From positions 10,809,558 to 10,873,557 of the forward strand of contig NC_054553.1 of NCBI RefSeq assembly GCF_017654505.1: a stretch of DNA of 64,000 bases. Reading direction: 5' to 3'. This document shows, one piece after another, positions 24,200-35,116 of this stretch. The number at the start of each line of letters is the position of its first letter. Position 1 is the first letter of the stretch. The notes beneath the pieces were generated by a model. It ran no database searches. It saw only the letters and a program-made list of their open reading frames with translations, and was not told the DNA's origin. This DNA is from Polyodon spathula. Lineage: Eukaryota > Chordata > Actinopteri > Acipenseriformes > Polyodontidae. The translations under genes were made by a program, and so were the position numbers.

Positions 24200-25750
24200 C
24201 ATCGGTCAAAAGTTTTAGAACACCCCCATTTTTCCAGTTTTTATTAAAATTTAAGCAGTTCAAGTCCAGTGAATAACCTGAAATAGTACAAAGGTAAGCG
24301 ATAAACTGCCAGAGGTTAAAAAAAAGTTTAGGTTACCAAAAACTGAAAAATAATATACATTTCAGAGTTATACAAAAAGGCCTTTTTCAGAGAACAAGTA
24401 ATGGGTTAACAACTTACAGCTGTTCTGCAGCAATGGAAGTAAATTAAGCCTTGAAAGTTGATACTAACAATTCCTTGATTACTTACAAACCCTCTGTCTG
24501 TATAAAAGCAGCATTGGAACAGACTGTGTTACTATAACCTCTTAAGCAATATTTGGACCACATTGTACTGCAGGAAGTAGTATATTGCTATCATAATGGC
24601 AAGAAAAGGGCAATTAACAAAGGAAGACAGACAGACCATTATAACCCTTAAAAGTGTAGGTCTTTCCTTTAGAGAAATTGCAAAGAAAGCCAAGGTGTCA
24701 GTGAGTACAGTTTCCTATACCATCAAAAGGCACTTGGAAACTGGAGGAAACTCTGACAGGAAGAGGTCTGGCAGACCCAAAGCCACAACAGAATCAGAAG
24801 ACAAGTTTCTGAGAGTCAACAGCTTGCATGATAGGCTGCTCCCAGGACAACAGCTTCAAGCACAGCTTAACACTGGTCAAAGTAAGCAAGACTTCGAGCT
24901 GCAGGTTTGACAGGTCGAGTGGCAGTAAGAAAGCCATTGCTAAGATGGCAAAATAAGAAAAAGAGTCTTGCCTGGGCCATTAAGCTCCGCCAGTGGACTA
25001 CTGAAGACTGGAAGAAGGTCTTATGGACAGAGGAATCAAAATTTGAAATCTTCATTTCATCACGCAGGGTTTTTGAATGCCGTCGAGTAGGCGAAAGGAT
25101 GGTTCCTCGGTGTGTGACACCAACTGTCAAACATGGAGGAGGAAGCGTGATGGTCCGGGGCTCTTTTGCTGGATCCAGTGTCGGCGACTTGCACAGAGTG
25201 AGTGGCACCCTGAACCAAAACAGCTACCACAGCATTTTGCAGCGCCATGCAATACCCTCTGGTATACACCTAGTTGGTCAGGGGTAATGACCCAAAACGT
25301 ACCTCCAGGCTATGTCAGAACTACCTTAGAAGAAAAGAACAAGACATTAGACTTCAAATCATGGAATGGCCAGCACCGTCTCCATACTTAAACCCCATCG
25401 AGCTGGTTTGGGATGAACTGGACAGAAGGGTGAAAGCAAAGCAACCTACAAGTGCAACACATTTGTGGGAACTTCTGCAACAGTGTTGGGAAGAACTTTT
25501 CAAACAATATTTGATTTCCATTGTAAAAAGAATGCCACGAGTGTGTTTGGCTGTTATATCTGCAAAAGATGGCTACTTTGAGTAAAAAATTTTGATTAAA
25601 TTTTGTTAAACAAAACGATTCCAGATTTCTTTTTTTATCTCCAATTGTTTATTTGTTCTATGCTTTAGTTTCAGAGTACATTGAGACATTGAACTGCGTA
25701 AATTTCAATAAAAACTGGAAAAATTGAGGTGTTCTAAAACTTTTGACTGG
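24199..25750 (+). mobile_element. Tc1-like DNA transposon with both terminal repeats
   Basis: The two ends are inverted repeats: left 'ggtcaaaagttttagaacac' from about 24204, right complement 'agtcaaaagttttagaacac' ending near 25750. The match continues inward through 'ttttccagtttttatt'. A TA lies outside each end (24197-24198 and 25751-25752), the standard Tc1/mariner target duplication. The length of 1,552 bases is normal for the family. A single transposase gene lies inside and is broken. The element sits between dinucleotide microsatellites on both sides. Confidence 0.9.
24596..25585 (+). pseudogene. Tc1-like transposase, disrupted
   Basis: The product was a DDE transposase that cuts and pastes the surrounding element. 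The first block (24596-24910) begins MARKGQLTKEDRQTII, carries a helix-turn-helix ('SFREIAKKAKVSVSTVSYTIKR') and the GRPK linker motif. The second block (24907-25287), in another frame, includes 'LWTEESKFEIF' and 'KHGGGSVMV'. The third (25274-25585), back in the first frame, carries 'NDPK', 'LNPIELVWDEL' and ends AVISAKDGYF. At least two frameshifts separate the blocks, and a short stretch that should hold the second catalytic aspartate (QQD before NDPK) appears deleted. The usual first catalytic aspartate in W-T-D-E-S is glutamate here. The copy cannot encode an active enzyme. Confidence 0.9.
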
Positions 25751-25753
25751 TAG

Positions 25754-25754
25754 A

Positions 25755-25788
<34 letters not shown>
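25754..25788. repeat. (TG)n(TA)n microsatellite
   Basis: About twelve TG units followed by about six TA units, right beside the right end of the Tc1-like element. Confidence 0.9.
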
Positions 25789-25789
<1 letters not shown>

Positions 25790-27170
25790 GACACACTGAG
25801 TATCCAGACCAGGCAATTCAATATATACACTTTTTTATGTAAACTGCACAACACAGCTGATGAAAACAGTTGTGTTCCCTGCAGAGAGATAAGCCCCTGG
25901 CAGACGTGAATAATGTTTTGGGAAATTATTCTGTCCTAGCGCAGTTCCTTGGCATTCATATTTGGAGAGCATCCACGTGAACCAGGAAGTGAAACGTGCA
26001 AGTTCATTTTCCTGAGATGGAGAAAGGAAGCATCTTTTCTGTCCTTCACCTTGGCATGTTTTTGTTCCATTTCCTCAGCAATGCTACCCCTTTCACAGTA
26101 CCTCACTACAATAATAAATTACTCAAATGCACGTCATTTGTACTTTTTAAACCTTTCTTCCCTCTCATTTACAATAACAGTCGTATATTTTTACCTAGAG
26201 TGAATCACAGATATGTTGCTGCTAACCCAACAGTAAATAGGGAATATCTATTACTTTAATTACTGACTGCATTCTTCTGGCACACTTCACAACACAACAT
26301 TCTGACTGTAGGTGACATAGCCTTCCATTCCTCAGGGAGATCACTGGACAGTTACACCTGTTTTTGAGGGTGTGGCGATCTAAGCAGAATTCTCCGTTAT
26401 AGCTCCTCCCACAACGGTTCATTTGGGTTCAGGACAAGGGCTTTGGTCTGGCCATGTGAGATTGTGACAGTTATTATAATATTATGGGTCGCATTTAAAA
26501 GTAAATTGTGTTCGATTAATTACAGGGTAACAAAGACAGCAGCCAATAAAACACTTTCCTAAAACTATGTTGCACATTGACACCACTGTTCTTATACTAG
26601 TCCACGATACTAAAAGCAGCAAGCCTCCACTCCTGCATGGATGCCAAACTCAGATATGCAATCAATCTGTCAGAGTGGGTGGGCGGATGCTTTGTACATG
26701 TGTGTTAGAAATAGAAACTGGTCTGACATACAAGAGCTTTGGCATGAAATGATGGAATGAAGAGCAACTGGATCATTTACCAGCTGCCAGCACTGCTCCT
26801 GGATGAAGGATTACATGTATGTTGGCAGATAGGCCCAGTCTTCTGAAGGTCTTCCCTTGCTGCACTAAAGTCACACGTCAGTCCAATCATTTTTTAGTGT
26901 TGCAGAAAACAGATGAAACAAGTGGAAGTTAGTTTGTGAAATGCACTCTACATTTAGATGTTTTCTAACTACTGAAACTCATCAGAAATGGTTGCCGTTC
27001 AATAGCAGTTTTAACAGAGGCTCTAAAACTGCAACTCCCAGTATGCAACAAGTGAAAATACTGCATATGCATAAACAAACTTTTTTTTTTCAAATCAGAC
27101 ATCTTTTGGCATCCGAGGTTTTCATTTATGTGGTTTTATAAGGGCGATTTTACAGCTATGTTTAAACTGG
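25789..27170. other. Non-coding stretch, nothing recognised
   Basis: No exon or repeat family was identified between the Tc1-like element and the LTR. Confidence 0.4.
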
Positions 27171-27176
27171 ACAGTG

Positions 27177-27905
27177 TGTGACAGAAATATGATTCCTGTT
27201 TGTAAATCTCTCTCCCGACCTGTGAGGGCGCTAAGCAGCAAGAACAGAGTTCCTTGAATGGGCTGGTCTGACAGTCCTTTCCCAGCGTTGAAGGGAAGTC
27301 GGCCAGATTGAAGGGGCGACTCCGTTGCAATAACGCGTTGACCTGGAAGGGAAACAACGTGGCAGCTGCAGATTAAAGAGAAGGTTGCACTGGTTTACCA
27401 AGGGATCATGTTTGACAGCATAAAAGGGGACGGAGAATCATAATCTGTTCCTTCTTTTTGGTTTGTGTTTGTGAACCGAGAAGGACTGTGAGAGACCCCG
27501 TAACCACTCTTTCAGTATCGTGAGTGTTTTTATTTGTTCGTCATTGTCTAATTCACTAGATGGCTAACACGGTTCCTGAGCTGTTGTCGAGGGCCAGCGC
27601 TAGCCGGACTACTGTGACAAAATAAACTGTATCACCCACCACGAGCACTACTGCACGCACCCAGGACTGATGACCGTGTCGGTATTATTGTGGGGCAGAT
27701 ACGTATTATTTATTGTTTAGGGTCTAGAAGCCCATTATTGTCTACCAATACATTGTTGTGTATTGCCGGGGATTGTTGTTTATTGGTCATCAGAGCTGGA
27801 TAAACAAATAAAGCACACTTTCCAAACTGGATTACAAGGCTCTGTCTGATTAATTACTGCACTGCATCACTCCTGCACCTGTTCCCACTCAGCCACTTTG
27901 TCACA
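27177..27905 (+). mobile_element. Solo LTR with 5-bp target duplication
   Basis: The LTR begins TGTGACAG and ends TTTGTCACA, so its outer six bases (TGTGAC/GTCACA) form a perfect inverted pair. The five bases before it (27172-27176, cagtg) are repeated exactly after it (27906-27910). Inside are a TATA-like 'cataaaagggg' near 27419 and an 'aataaa' polyadenylation signal near 27621. It is the better-preserved relative of the LTR at 5.8 kb. A 5-bp duplication fits Gypsy-type integration. No internal genes are present. Confidence 0.8.
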
Positions 27906-28894
27906 CAGTGTACACCAATAATGTTTATTTAAATTGTCATGCCAGGTCATGTAGGGCTGTTGGTATAACTGCATAGACATAATTACATAATTCGCAAGGA
28001 GTATGTAGTCCAGCTATATTTGCACTGTTGCTGTGTAACACAGTAAGTGTCTGTTTGTGCTCCGACTGGCTGAAATGACTGAAGTGTTATATGAAAGGGT
28101 GTTATACAATGTGGTTTGCAGCATGCACATCGTATGTTTGGCTGAAATTGTAATGTCTGTTGCAGGCTCTGCTTGTGTCTCTCTCTGAGGTATTGCTTTA
28201 CCTCCAACAAAAATCAAACAACAAAGACAACACAACTGAAGCCCCTGAATGGATGCCAGGACTCGAGCAGGGCAAGGTGGCCTGCAGCATTGGCTTTCAG
28301 AGGTGGCGATGTAAACAACTGTAACAAAGCAACAATACGCACTCTTTCTCATGATCTGCCATATAAATGCATACACTGGATTTCTGCATAGTATGGTATT
28401 GGTAATGAAATCTCTCAGCGGAGCTCTTACGTTCGGATATTCACTGCTCTTTTGTAATTTCTATCTGTAAATTATTTTTTTTCCGGTTCAGGAATTAACA
28501 TTTTCTGTACCGATATAGATGCAGTGAACGAGTGTGTAGCAGCTATAGTTTATGGCAACACATTTATTTATTTTCCTTTTGGGGATTGGTTAATTCATGC
28601 TAAGTGAATAATCTCCATTAGGGATCTCGTTTTCATATCCCTTCTTTCTCCACAGACAACCAGCCTTGCCACAAACTAGTAGAAGATGAAAAAAATTATT
28701 ATAAACCTCAGAGATTGTTTCAGCCAATCAGGTAGAGCGGTCATTTTCTTATACACAGGCTTTAACTCCCAAGGAATCCTTAACAAATCATAGTTATGAA
28801 TTTCTCTACATTTCAGTGCACTTTGTGAAAATATCACCCTGTGCATTGAATATTGTTCAACAGCAGTTCTGGAGTAGTACTTGTATTTATGATT

Positions 28895-29170
28895 TTATAA
28901 TAAGGTATAGAGTACAAATCCAAGGAGGTTATGATGAGGTTGTATAATGCACTGGTGAGATTGCACTTACAGTTCTGTGTCCAATTGTGGTCACCACATT
29001 ACAAAGGGACATTGTGGACCTGGAGAACATCCAGCAAAGAGCAACCAGACTAACCCAAAAAGGATACAGCTACAAAGACAGGCTAAAATAACAGAATCTA
29101 TTTAGTGTAGCAACTAAGATCAGAGGACACAGTTGGAAATGAAGTGCAGATAGATCAAGAGATGTGCGTT
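28895..29170 (+). mobile_element. CR1/L2-like LINE reverse-transcriptase fragment
   Basis: In the plus strand a frame reads 'MMRLYNALVRLHLQFCVQLWSPHY', the C-terminal signature of CR1/L2/Rex-type reverse transcriptases. After a frameshift it continues with 'DIVDLENIQQRATRL' and 'NLFSVATKIRGH'. It is the clearest coding remnant of this LINE family in the window, but truncated at both sides and frameshifted. Confidence 0.75.
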
Positions 29171-32100
29171 TCAACCACCGCTGTTACCCATAGCTACAGT
29201 ACAAGTACTATCCTGCACTTTTAAGAATGACTTATTTTTTTCTATCTGTCTGGAGCTTGAGTAACTCGGAGCCACATAAATAAATAATTATTTTCTAATA
29301 TTTATTTATAGTAACATGTTTGGCTGCAGCGGCAGCCTTAGGATGGGTAATGGGTCTGCTCAGACCATTTATATTTCTTGCAAAACAAGACAGATTATAT
29401 GGATTAGTCATTTTCTAAACAATTACACAAGCCCATCCTTAATTAGTACATCCACCCAACCCTGCCAAGCCAAACCTCCTGTATTCTGATTCCCTACTAA
29501 GTGTGGAACAAGCTGTTCTACAGCACAGTTGCTGATTTCAAAAGACAGAAATGCATAATATAGACTGCGAAAAATGTATTCATTTCACATCCACCTACAA
29601 AAAAGTCCTAGTCATTTTCTCTTAAGGGAATACAGGAACTAATGCCAGATCACAGCTCATACATAGCATTGTTCCCTTTCCTCTGAGACAGTTACAGTAC
29701 ACCTGTCCCATGTTTTTGGCCCTTCAGAATCTCAATATGCCTAAACTGAAACCCATACAGCTCACCGAGCTAGGAAAGCCTCTGTCACTTCTGTTAGGTA
29801 GGTCCTCCCGGGGTCAATTTAACCTATACTCAAATACTGTACAGCATAGTGTCCCCCGCAATGTCACTATTTGTTTGGGACATTTTATAAAAACTGTGTG
29901 CGAGTGGACGGGCCCACACACAGGAAGAGAGGAGGCACAGAAGCTTGCTTTTAGTTAATTCTTTTATAAGGCTATGTATTTCTTTCTCGATTACAGCAGA
30001 CCTGGTCTCTGAGTCTCTCACGCAAGCAGCTTCCTGTCAATGTACAATACCAAATGCCCCACGTCCTCTACCTCCTGAGAGAGATCAGTCCCTAGTCCTA
30101 GTACATCAGAGGCACCAGTCTGCAGGATAGAACGTAGGAATCGGGCACAATTTACGTATTCATTCATTTCAGTTTTAGGATCCAATTTAAAAACGTTTCC
30201 CGTCTCAAATGTGCACAGTATGCCCGTTTACATTTTAGAAATGTTCCTTTTCATTTCAGGGTTGGAATTTTAGAAAAACAGACAGGTAAAGGTAAATGTG
30301 TACAATGCGGGAGGCTGAAGGAAATTCAAATGTGGATGTCTGAAGCCGGCAAGAACAGTTTAAGTCCATAGTGTTTGTTTCTACAAAAGAAAACCCCAAA
30401 AGAAGTAAAAAGGACATTAAAGTTATTCCTTTTTTTGTTAAACTACTTTGTTTTTTTTTACTACTAGTCCATAGAAGGAATCTACGAACAGGTTTGGAAA
30501 AAAATAAAAATAAACATTGATTTTGTTTTACTAATATTAGCTGCTGGACTTTCTGTTAAACTAACAAAACCACTGACCCATTAACCTCAGTGGATGTTAC
30601 ATTATACACTTGATAATGCTTTTGTACTTTACTGCCTGGGACTGAAGCTTTTTTTATGTCTCTGATCCATAGTGCATCATTTTCTGTTCTATGGTCCCAC
30701 TGATGTTTGAATGTTAATTAAAATGATCATCAACAACAGTGAGATTTAATTATTATCACTCGCATCTGATTTCTGTCGTATGGTACAAGGCAATAAAGGC
30801 ATACACAGTTTAACAAGCCTCGTGCCCAGCCATGATCAGCAGAGTAAAAAACCAACAAAGTGTTCAGATAAATTAACTAATTCAATTCAAAGACGCTTTC
30901 TCATTATTACTGATTGCTACTGCAAATATGCATACATTGAAAAGGAAGCAAGTCAGGAAATCTCATCTTGCAGTAAAATAGGTTTTTAGCAGGCTCCTAA
31001 GATGTTGTGTACAGTCTCTCACATATTTCAAACTGCATAGGATTTGTATCAAATTAGCTTCATGTCTGGCCTGTTTGTATCCGAATATCTCACAGGGAGC
31101 TCAAAGCAACACACAAACACGTGAGTGAGTCTCAACAGGATCGACAGACCACCCTGTAGTGTATGAACTATCCTCAAGAATGCTGTAAGTATAAATCGCG
31201 TTCACAGCGCTGTACTGGTGCATAACGTGGAACTGTATAACAATAATCCAGGCTACGTAATAACCATAGACAGATGAGCACACAGATGATGTTTCTCACA
31301 TTTTTATATTACATTTATTTTCACATTTTATTTTCTCCTCCATAATGAATTATAAAGTGCAACTCCAATCACATTGAATATAAAAGATTTTTTTTTTTTT
31401 TTAACTGAAATTCTCAAGTCTGCAAACCATAAAAGTGTCTAATTTTGGTTTGAAACTGGAAAATGAAAGGTTACCGTGCACAGGCATGATAGAAAACACT
31501 GTACAGTGACTGCATCTGTATTTGTCACCTTCTTCGTTTGAATTTATTGTGCAAACTCCATGACCAAGCATGTATTTAAGAAAAATAAAACTGTGCTCAG
31601 TTCTTCAGTGCTGTGAAAGAGCAGGCTGGAAATATCAGCTCTGGTGCAGCAACTACCCTGCTCCATACACAATTCACTCGCTCCACTTACACTCTGTGCC
31701 CACGCAGGCTATATTAACCAATATGCCAATAAAGTATGGATTAGAGTATGGCCCCCATGTCCCTAATCCGGCCCTTTGTCCTTCAGTCAAAACTCTAAGA
31801 AAGGAGGGGTCAGGTTTCACAGATCACTGGATGCCAAATACATTTTTGGAGGTGACCATTTCTTGTGTCAATTTTATGGTTTTGTAGTGTCTAAAGTTTG
31901 ATGAGAAACAAATCTCCTGCTATTATTTCACATTTCACAAAAAACTGAAACTGTTAAGAACCACAGAAACTGTGATGTCATTTTCCAGAGGGTCCCACGT
32001 GGCAGCAAGTAAAGGCATGTGAAACAAACTGAGATTTCAAAAAACAACACTGAGGAGGAATGTCTGGAATATTTCAGCTCATCGCTGAACAGGTAGCAGC

Positions 32101-33232
32101 ACACACTTTGTGCATATGGCTGTTTCTCCTTGCTTGCAAATTTGTCTTGTGTATCTCAATTCCAACACAAGTCTTGAATGCATCTAGCCTTTTCACTATG
32201 AAAGCCTCAGCCAAGAAAGGGAAGATACTTGTACTGAGTGTACAGCTGTGTATGTGTCTCATGGGGAATGAGTTGAGTGACTTTTAACTGAACCCTTTGA
32301 ATCAGGAAACTAAGTCATGATGTAAAACCCACATGAGACATACATTTATGGCAGAGGCTCTATCTAAATTAAACGCAACCAGCACTAGTTCCACAGGGTT
32401 CATTCCAACCAAATCTCAGCTGTATTTCAAATTTCTCCTTTACAGAAATAGACTGCATTGCCTATTGTTGTGCCTCAGCTACCTCTGAATCCGAATCCCA
32501 ATATTCAGATTTTTGGCTGTACACACTTAATTACTTATCTTAATGCTTGTAAAATGAGCTGCAGGTAACTTTTTTTTTTTTTAAATAATGCCCTTTGTTT
32601 TGTTTTGGGTTTTTTTGCTCTGCAAGTGCTCGGTGAAAGCTATCAAGGGAATGTCTTTGAATCTGACCTGTCAGCAAGACATTAGCAGCACATTTTTAGG
32701 ATTAACAGGTGCCTCGAATTACAGTTTAACCATTATGTCCTTGTCTGCTGTATACAAAAAGAACACAAATCGAGAAATCAGCCATAGAGTGTTTGTACCC
32801 TGTGTACTAACACACGGACAAATCCACCCAAAGCTATTCTGAATATTGATCATATTTATCAGGGGCGAAAGTCACTTCTAAATTTAAAACAGTCTGCATG
32901 CCCATATTCACTTAAGATGGATTTCAATATTGCTGGCGCTAGGTCTAGTTTTAATGTGCTGAGAAGGAGCAGTTTCACAGTATGACTTATGAGCTTCACT
33001 TATATGATGGGTCCCATGATGAAATTCTGTAAGGGGACTGTTTTGAATTGTTTTCTGGCTCAGCATTCTGAGCTCACTATTGGAAGCTGAGTAGTGGGGG
33101 CGGGTTCCGGACTGGTGTTGGTTCATTGGGCTGTCCTGCATCCTGTGTGTAAACCAAGTACCACTGGATTTCATTAACTCAACTAAACAATAATCTTTTC
33201 AATAACCAGTTTGAATATATATTTTTAGCCAA

Positions 33233-33236
<4 letters not shown>

Positions 33237-33270
<34 letters not shown>
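33237..33270. repeat. T34 homopolymer
   Basis: A run of 34 thymidines, possibly the A-tail of an old minus-strand retroposon, though no body could be recognised beside it. Confidence 0.9.
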
Positions 33271-33273
<3 letters not shown>

Positions 33274-34446
33274 GTTAGACCTTCCTGGAAGAAACACTAA
33301 AGAAATGCATATTCCCATGAACTGTTTTGTTTGTTTTGTTCTGTTTTTGCTAAAAGCATACACTGCTGTTTCATACCATTAGTACACACACAAAGTCCTG
33401 CTATAATCTGAAATGAATGCTTTCCCTTCTGAAAAGAAAACCTAGCCTTCACCGTGAAGCAGGCAGCATTAACATCAGTACGCTAAAGTGAGAAATCACC
33501 ATGTAAATATTTAGATGCCTTTTCAGACAAATCTGTTTAACCAAAGATAAACGCATTACTCGGTGAACACTAACTTGCACGGCTTGGACTTCTTTCAAAT
33601 AGTTTCTCTATTTGGGGATGTTAGTTTCATGCTGATATGCTGCCAGTATGACCACCTAAACCAACGATGGCATACCGTAAACATAGAAAATTCTCAACTA
33701 GGTGTATTGTTTTGACACTCACAATCCCACACGCACATTTTAACGTGTTAAATGGCTACTGACTATATTGCCATTTTATTGACAGAATTTTAGTGTTATA
33801 TTACTAAAGCACACGGCTGCACCAGACAACATTTATTTTAAGTACAATACCAGAATGTGGTAAGTGTACCAAAACGTGATCAGTGTAATGTCAGAAAATG
33901 GTACACACATTGAAACGAAAGTGCTGTGCCTGACTACCACTGTGGACAAGACAAACTATAGTTCATCCACAAAATCGTATGTTTACAATTTTAGATAACC
34001 CCGTTTGTTGCTCATCAGTTAAAGTCGTGTTCATTTTCTGAATTGTGAAAACCAAAATTATATTAAAAATAACTTTAAGGTCCAAAGTCTTATCTCGCGC
34101 AACCCTTTCAGGTGGGCGTTTCCTTGTTTTCTTAGTTAAAATAATTTGTGCCACAAAACAGCACACCTGCATCGCGTCATTACATCAAATTTGGCTTCAT
34201 CACGTGCGCCTAGTTTATAACGTAATTACTCACACAGCCTATGAAAAAAACACCACCGGAATGAGTCAGTCAGCCAATAAACAAGATGTGATGAATATAG
34301 TTAAACCAAACAGCATGCCTACTGTATAAACAGATACAACATATGCTCTACACAGCTTATTTCATGTTATACTGTCTGTTTCCCCGATACATCTTATACC
34401 TCCCTTCTCCATCAAAAGACCCTTACATAATTCAGTAAAACAAATA

Positions 34447-34447
34447 C

Positions 34448-34479
<32 letters not shown>
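34447..34479. repeat. (AAT)11 microsatellite
   Basis: About eleven AAT units, 360 bases from the NHSL2 exon on its intron side. Confidence 0.95.
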
Positions 34480-34480
<1 letters not shown>

Positions 34481-34830
34481 CTAGAAGAGTGTCTTAAGCC
34501 AGTTTGGTAGTTTCTCATTTCTTATACTAAATTAGACTTGTTGCCAATGAATGTTTTACAGAAGGAACTTTTCAAGATTCAAAAAATTTACTGATAATTC
34601 TCCGTACCTTAGTGACACAGGAGGTGCGCCGACAACCAATGTATATTGATTTGGCACAGTTATCGTTAATAAAACAGTATCATTAATAAAAAAATATTCA
34701 TAACTATCATTATCAAACATTTGCAAAAGTTAAACGAGGCTGCATGCCAATTGCGTAAAAAAGAAACATAACACACTTTTCTTTTTTTAAAAAACATAAA
34801 TTAAACAGGAATCTGATGTGCACAGTGATT

Positions 34831-34839
34831 GTTACTTAC
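34831..34839 (-). other. NHSL2 intron 1 splice donor
   Basis: On the minus strand exon sequence ...GATAAAGA is followed by GTAAGTAAC, which matches the donor consensus. It defines the exon end and shows that the protein continues in an exon further left. Confidence 0.75.
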
Positions 34840-35116
34840 TCTTTATCGGTGGTTTGACAACCAGCGCCGAGACGTGTTTTTGCAAACTAATGACTTTATT
34901 TTCTAAAGTCCCCGATCTCAGAGATATCGAGGTGATTTCCCTCTCCAGTTCTTCAATGATATTCAGCGAGTGCCTGGATAAATCTGAGAGCTGTCTCAAA
35001 ACAGAGATCAGAGTAAAACTGCAAACATCCGCCAAGTCTTTGAAATCCGCACCTTGCCGATTCGTGTCTGCCCTGCAGACCTGTTTTGGGAGAATAGACC
35101 TTTTGCAGAAAGGCAT
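34840..35116 (-). CDS. NHSL2: NHS-family protein, first coding exon (NHSL2)
   Basis: The exon starts at ATG 35116-35114 and encodes 92 full codons plus one base, beginning MPFCKRSILPKQVC. The MPF-K-R start and the later 'LADVCSFTLISVLRQLSDLSRHSLNIIEELE' are hallmarks of the N terminus of Nance-Horan syndrome family proteins (NHS, NHSL1, NHSL2). This part is the WAVE-homology region, linked in the family to actin remodelling at the cell edge. The exon ends at 34840, directly before GTAAGTAAC, a near-perfect splice donor. The frame stays open upstream to 35191, but the family start is MPF. I choose NHSL2 over NHS or NHSL1 because NHSL2 neighbours RPS4X and CITED1 in mammals. All later exons lie beyond the left part of the window or were not recognised. 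Confidence 0.8.

Larger units (their letters stand above)
29180..34700. other. Non-coding stretch, presumed NHSL2 intron 1
   Basis: Apart from homopolymers (T34 at 33237-33270) and an (AAT)11 run (34447-34479), nothing was recognised. I looked on the minus strand for the second exon of NHS-family genes and did not find it. The minus-strand frame 33174-32908 is open for 88 codons but has no known domain. Confidence 0.4.

Noticed and set aside
32908..33174. 88-codon open frame on the minus strand, possible extra NHSL2 exon
   Set aside because: The translation shows none of the conserved second-exon motifs of the NHS family, and the flanks lack a convincing acceptor and donor pair.
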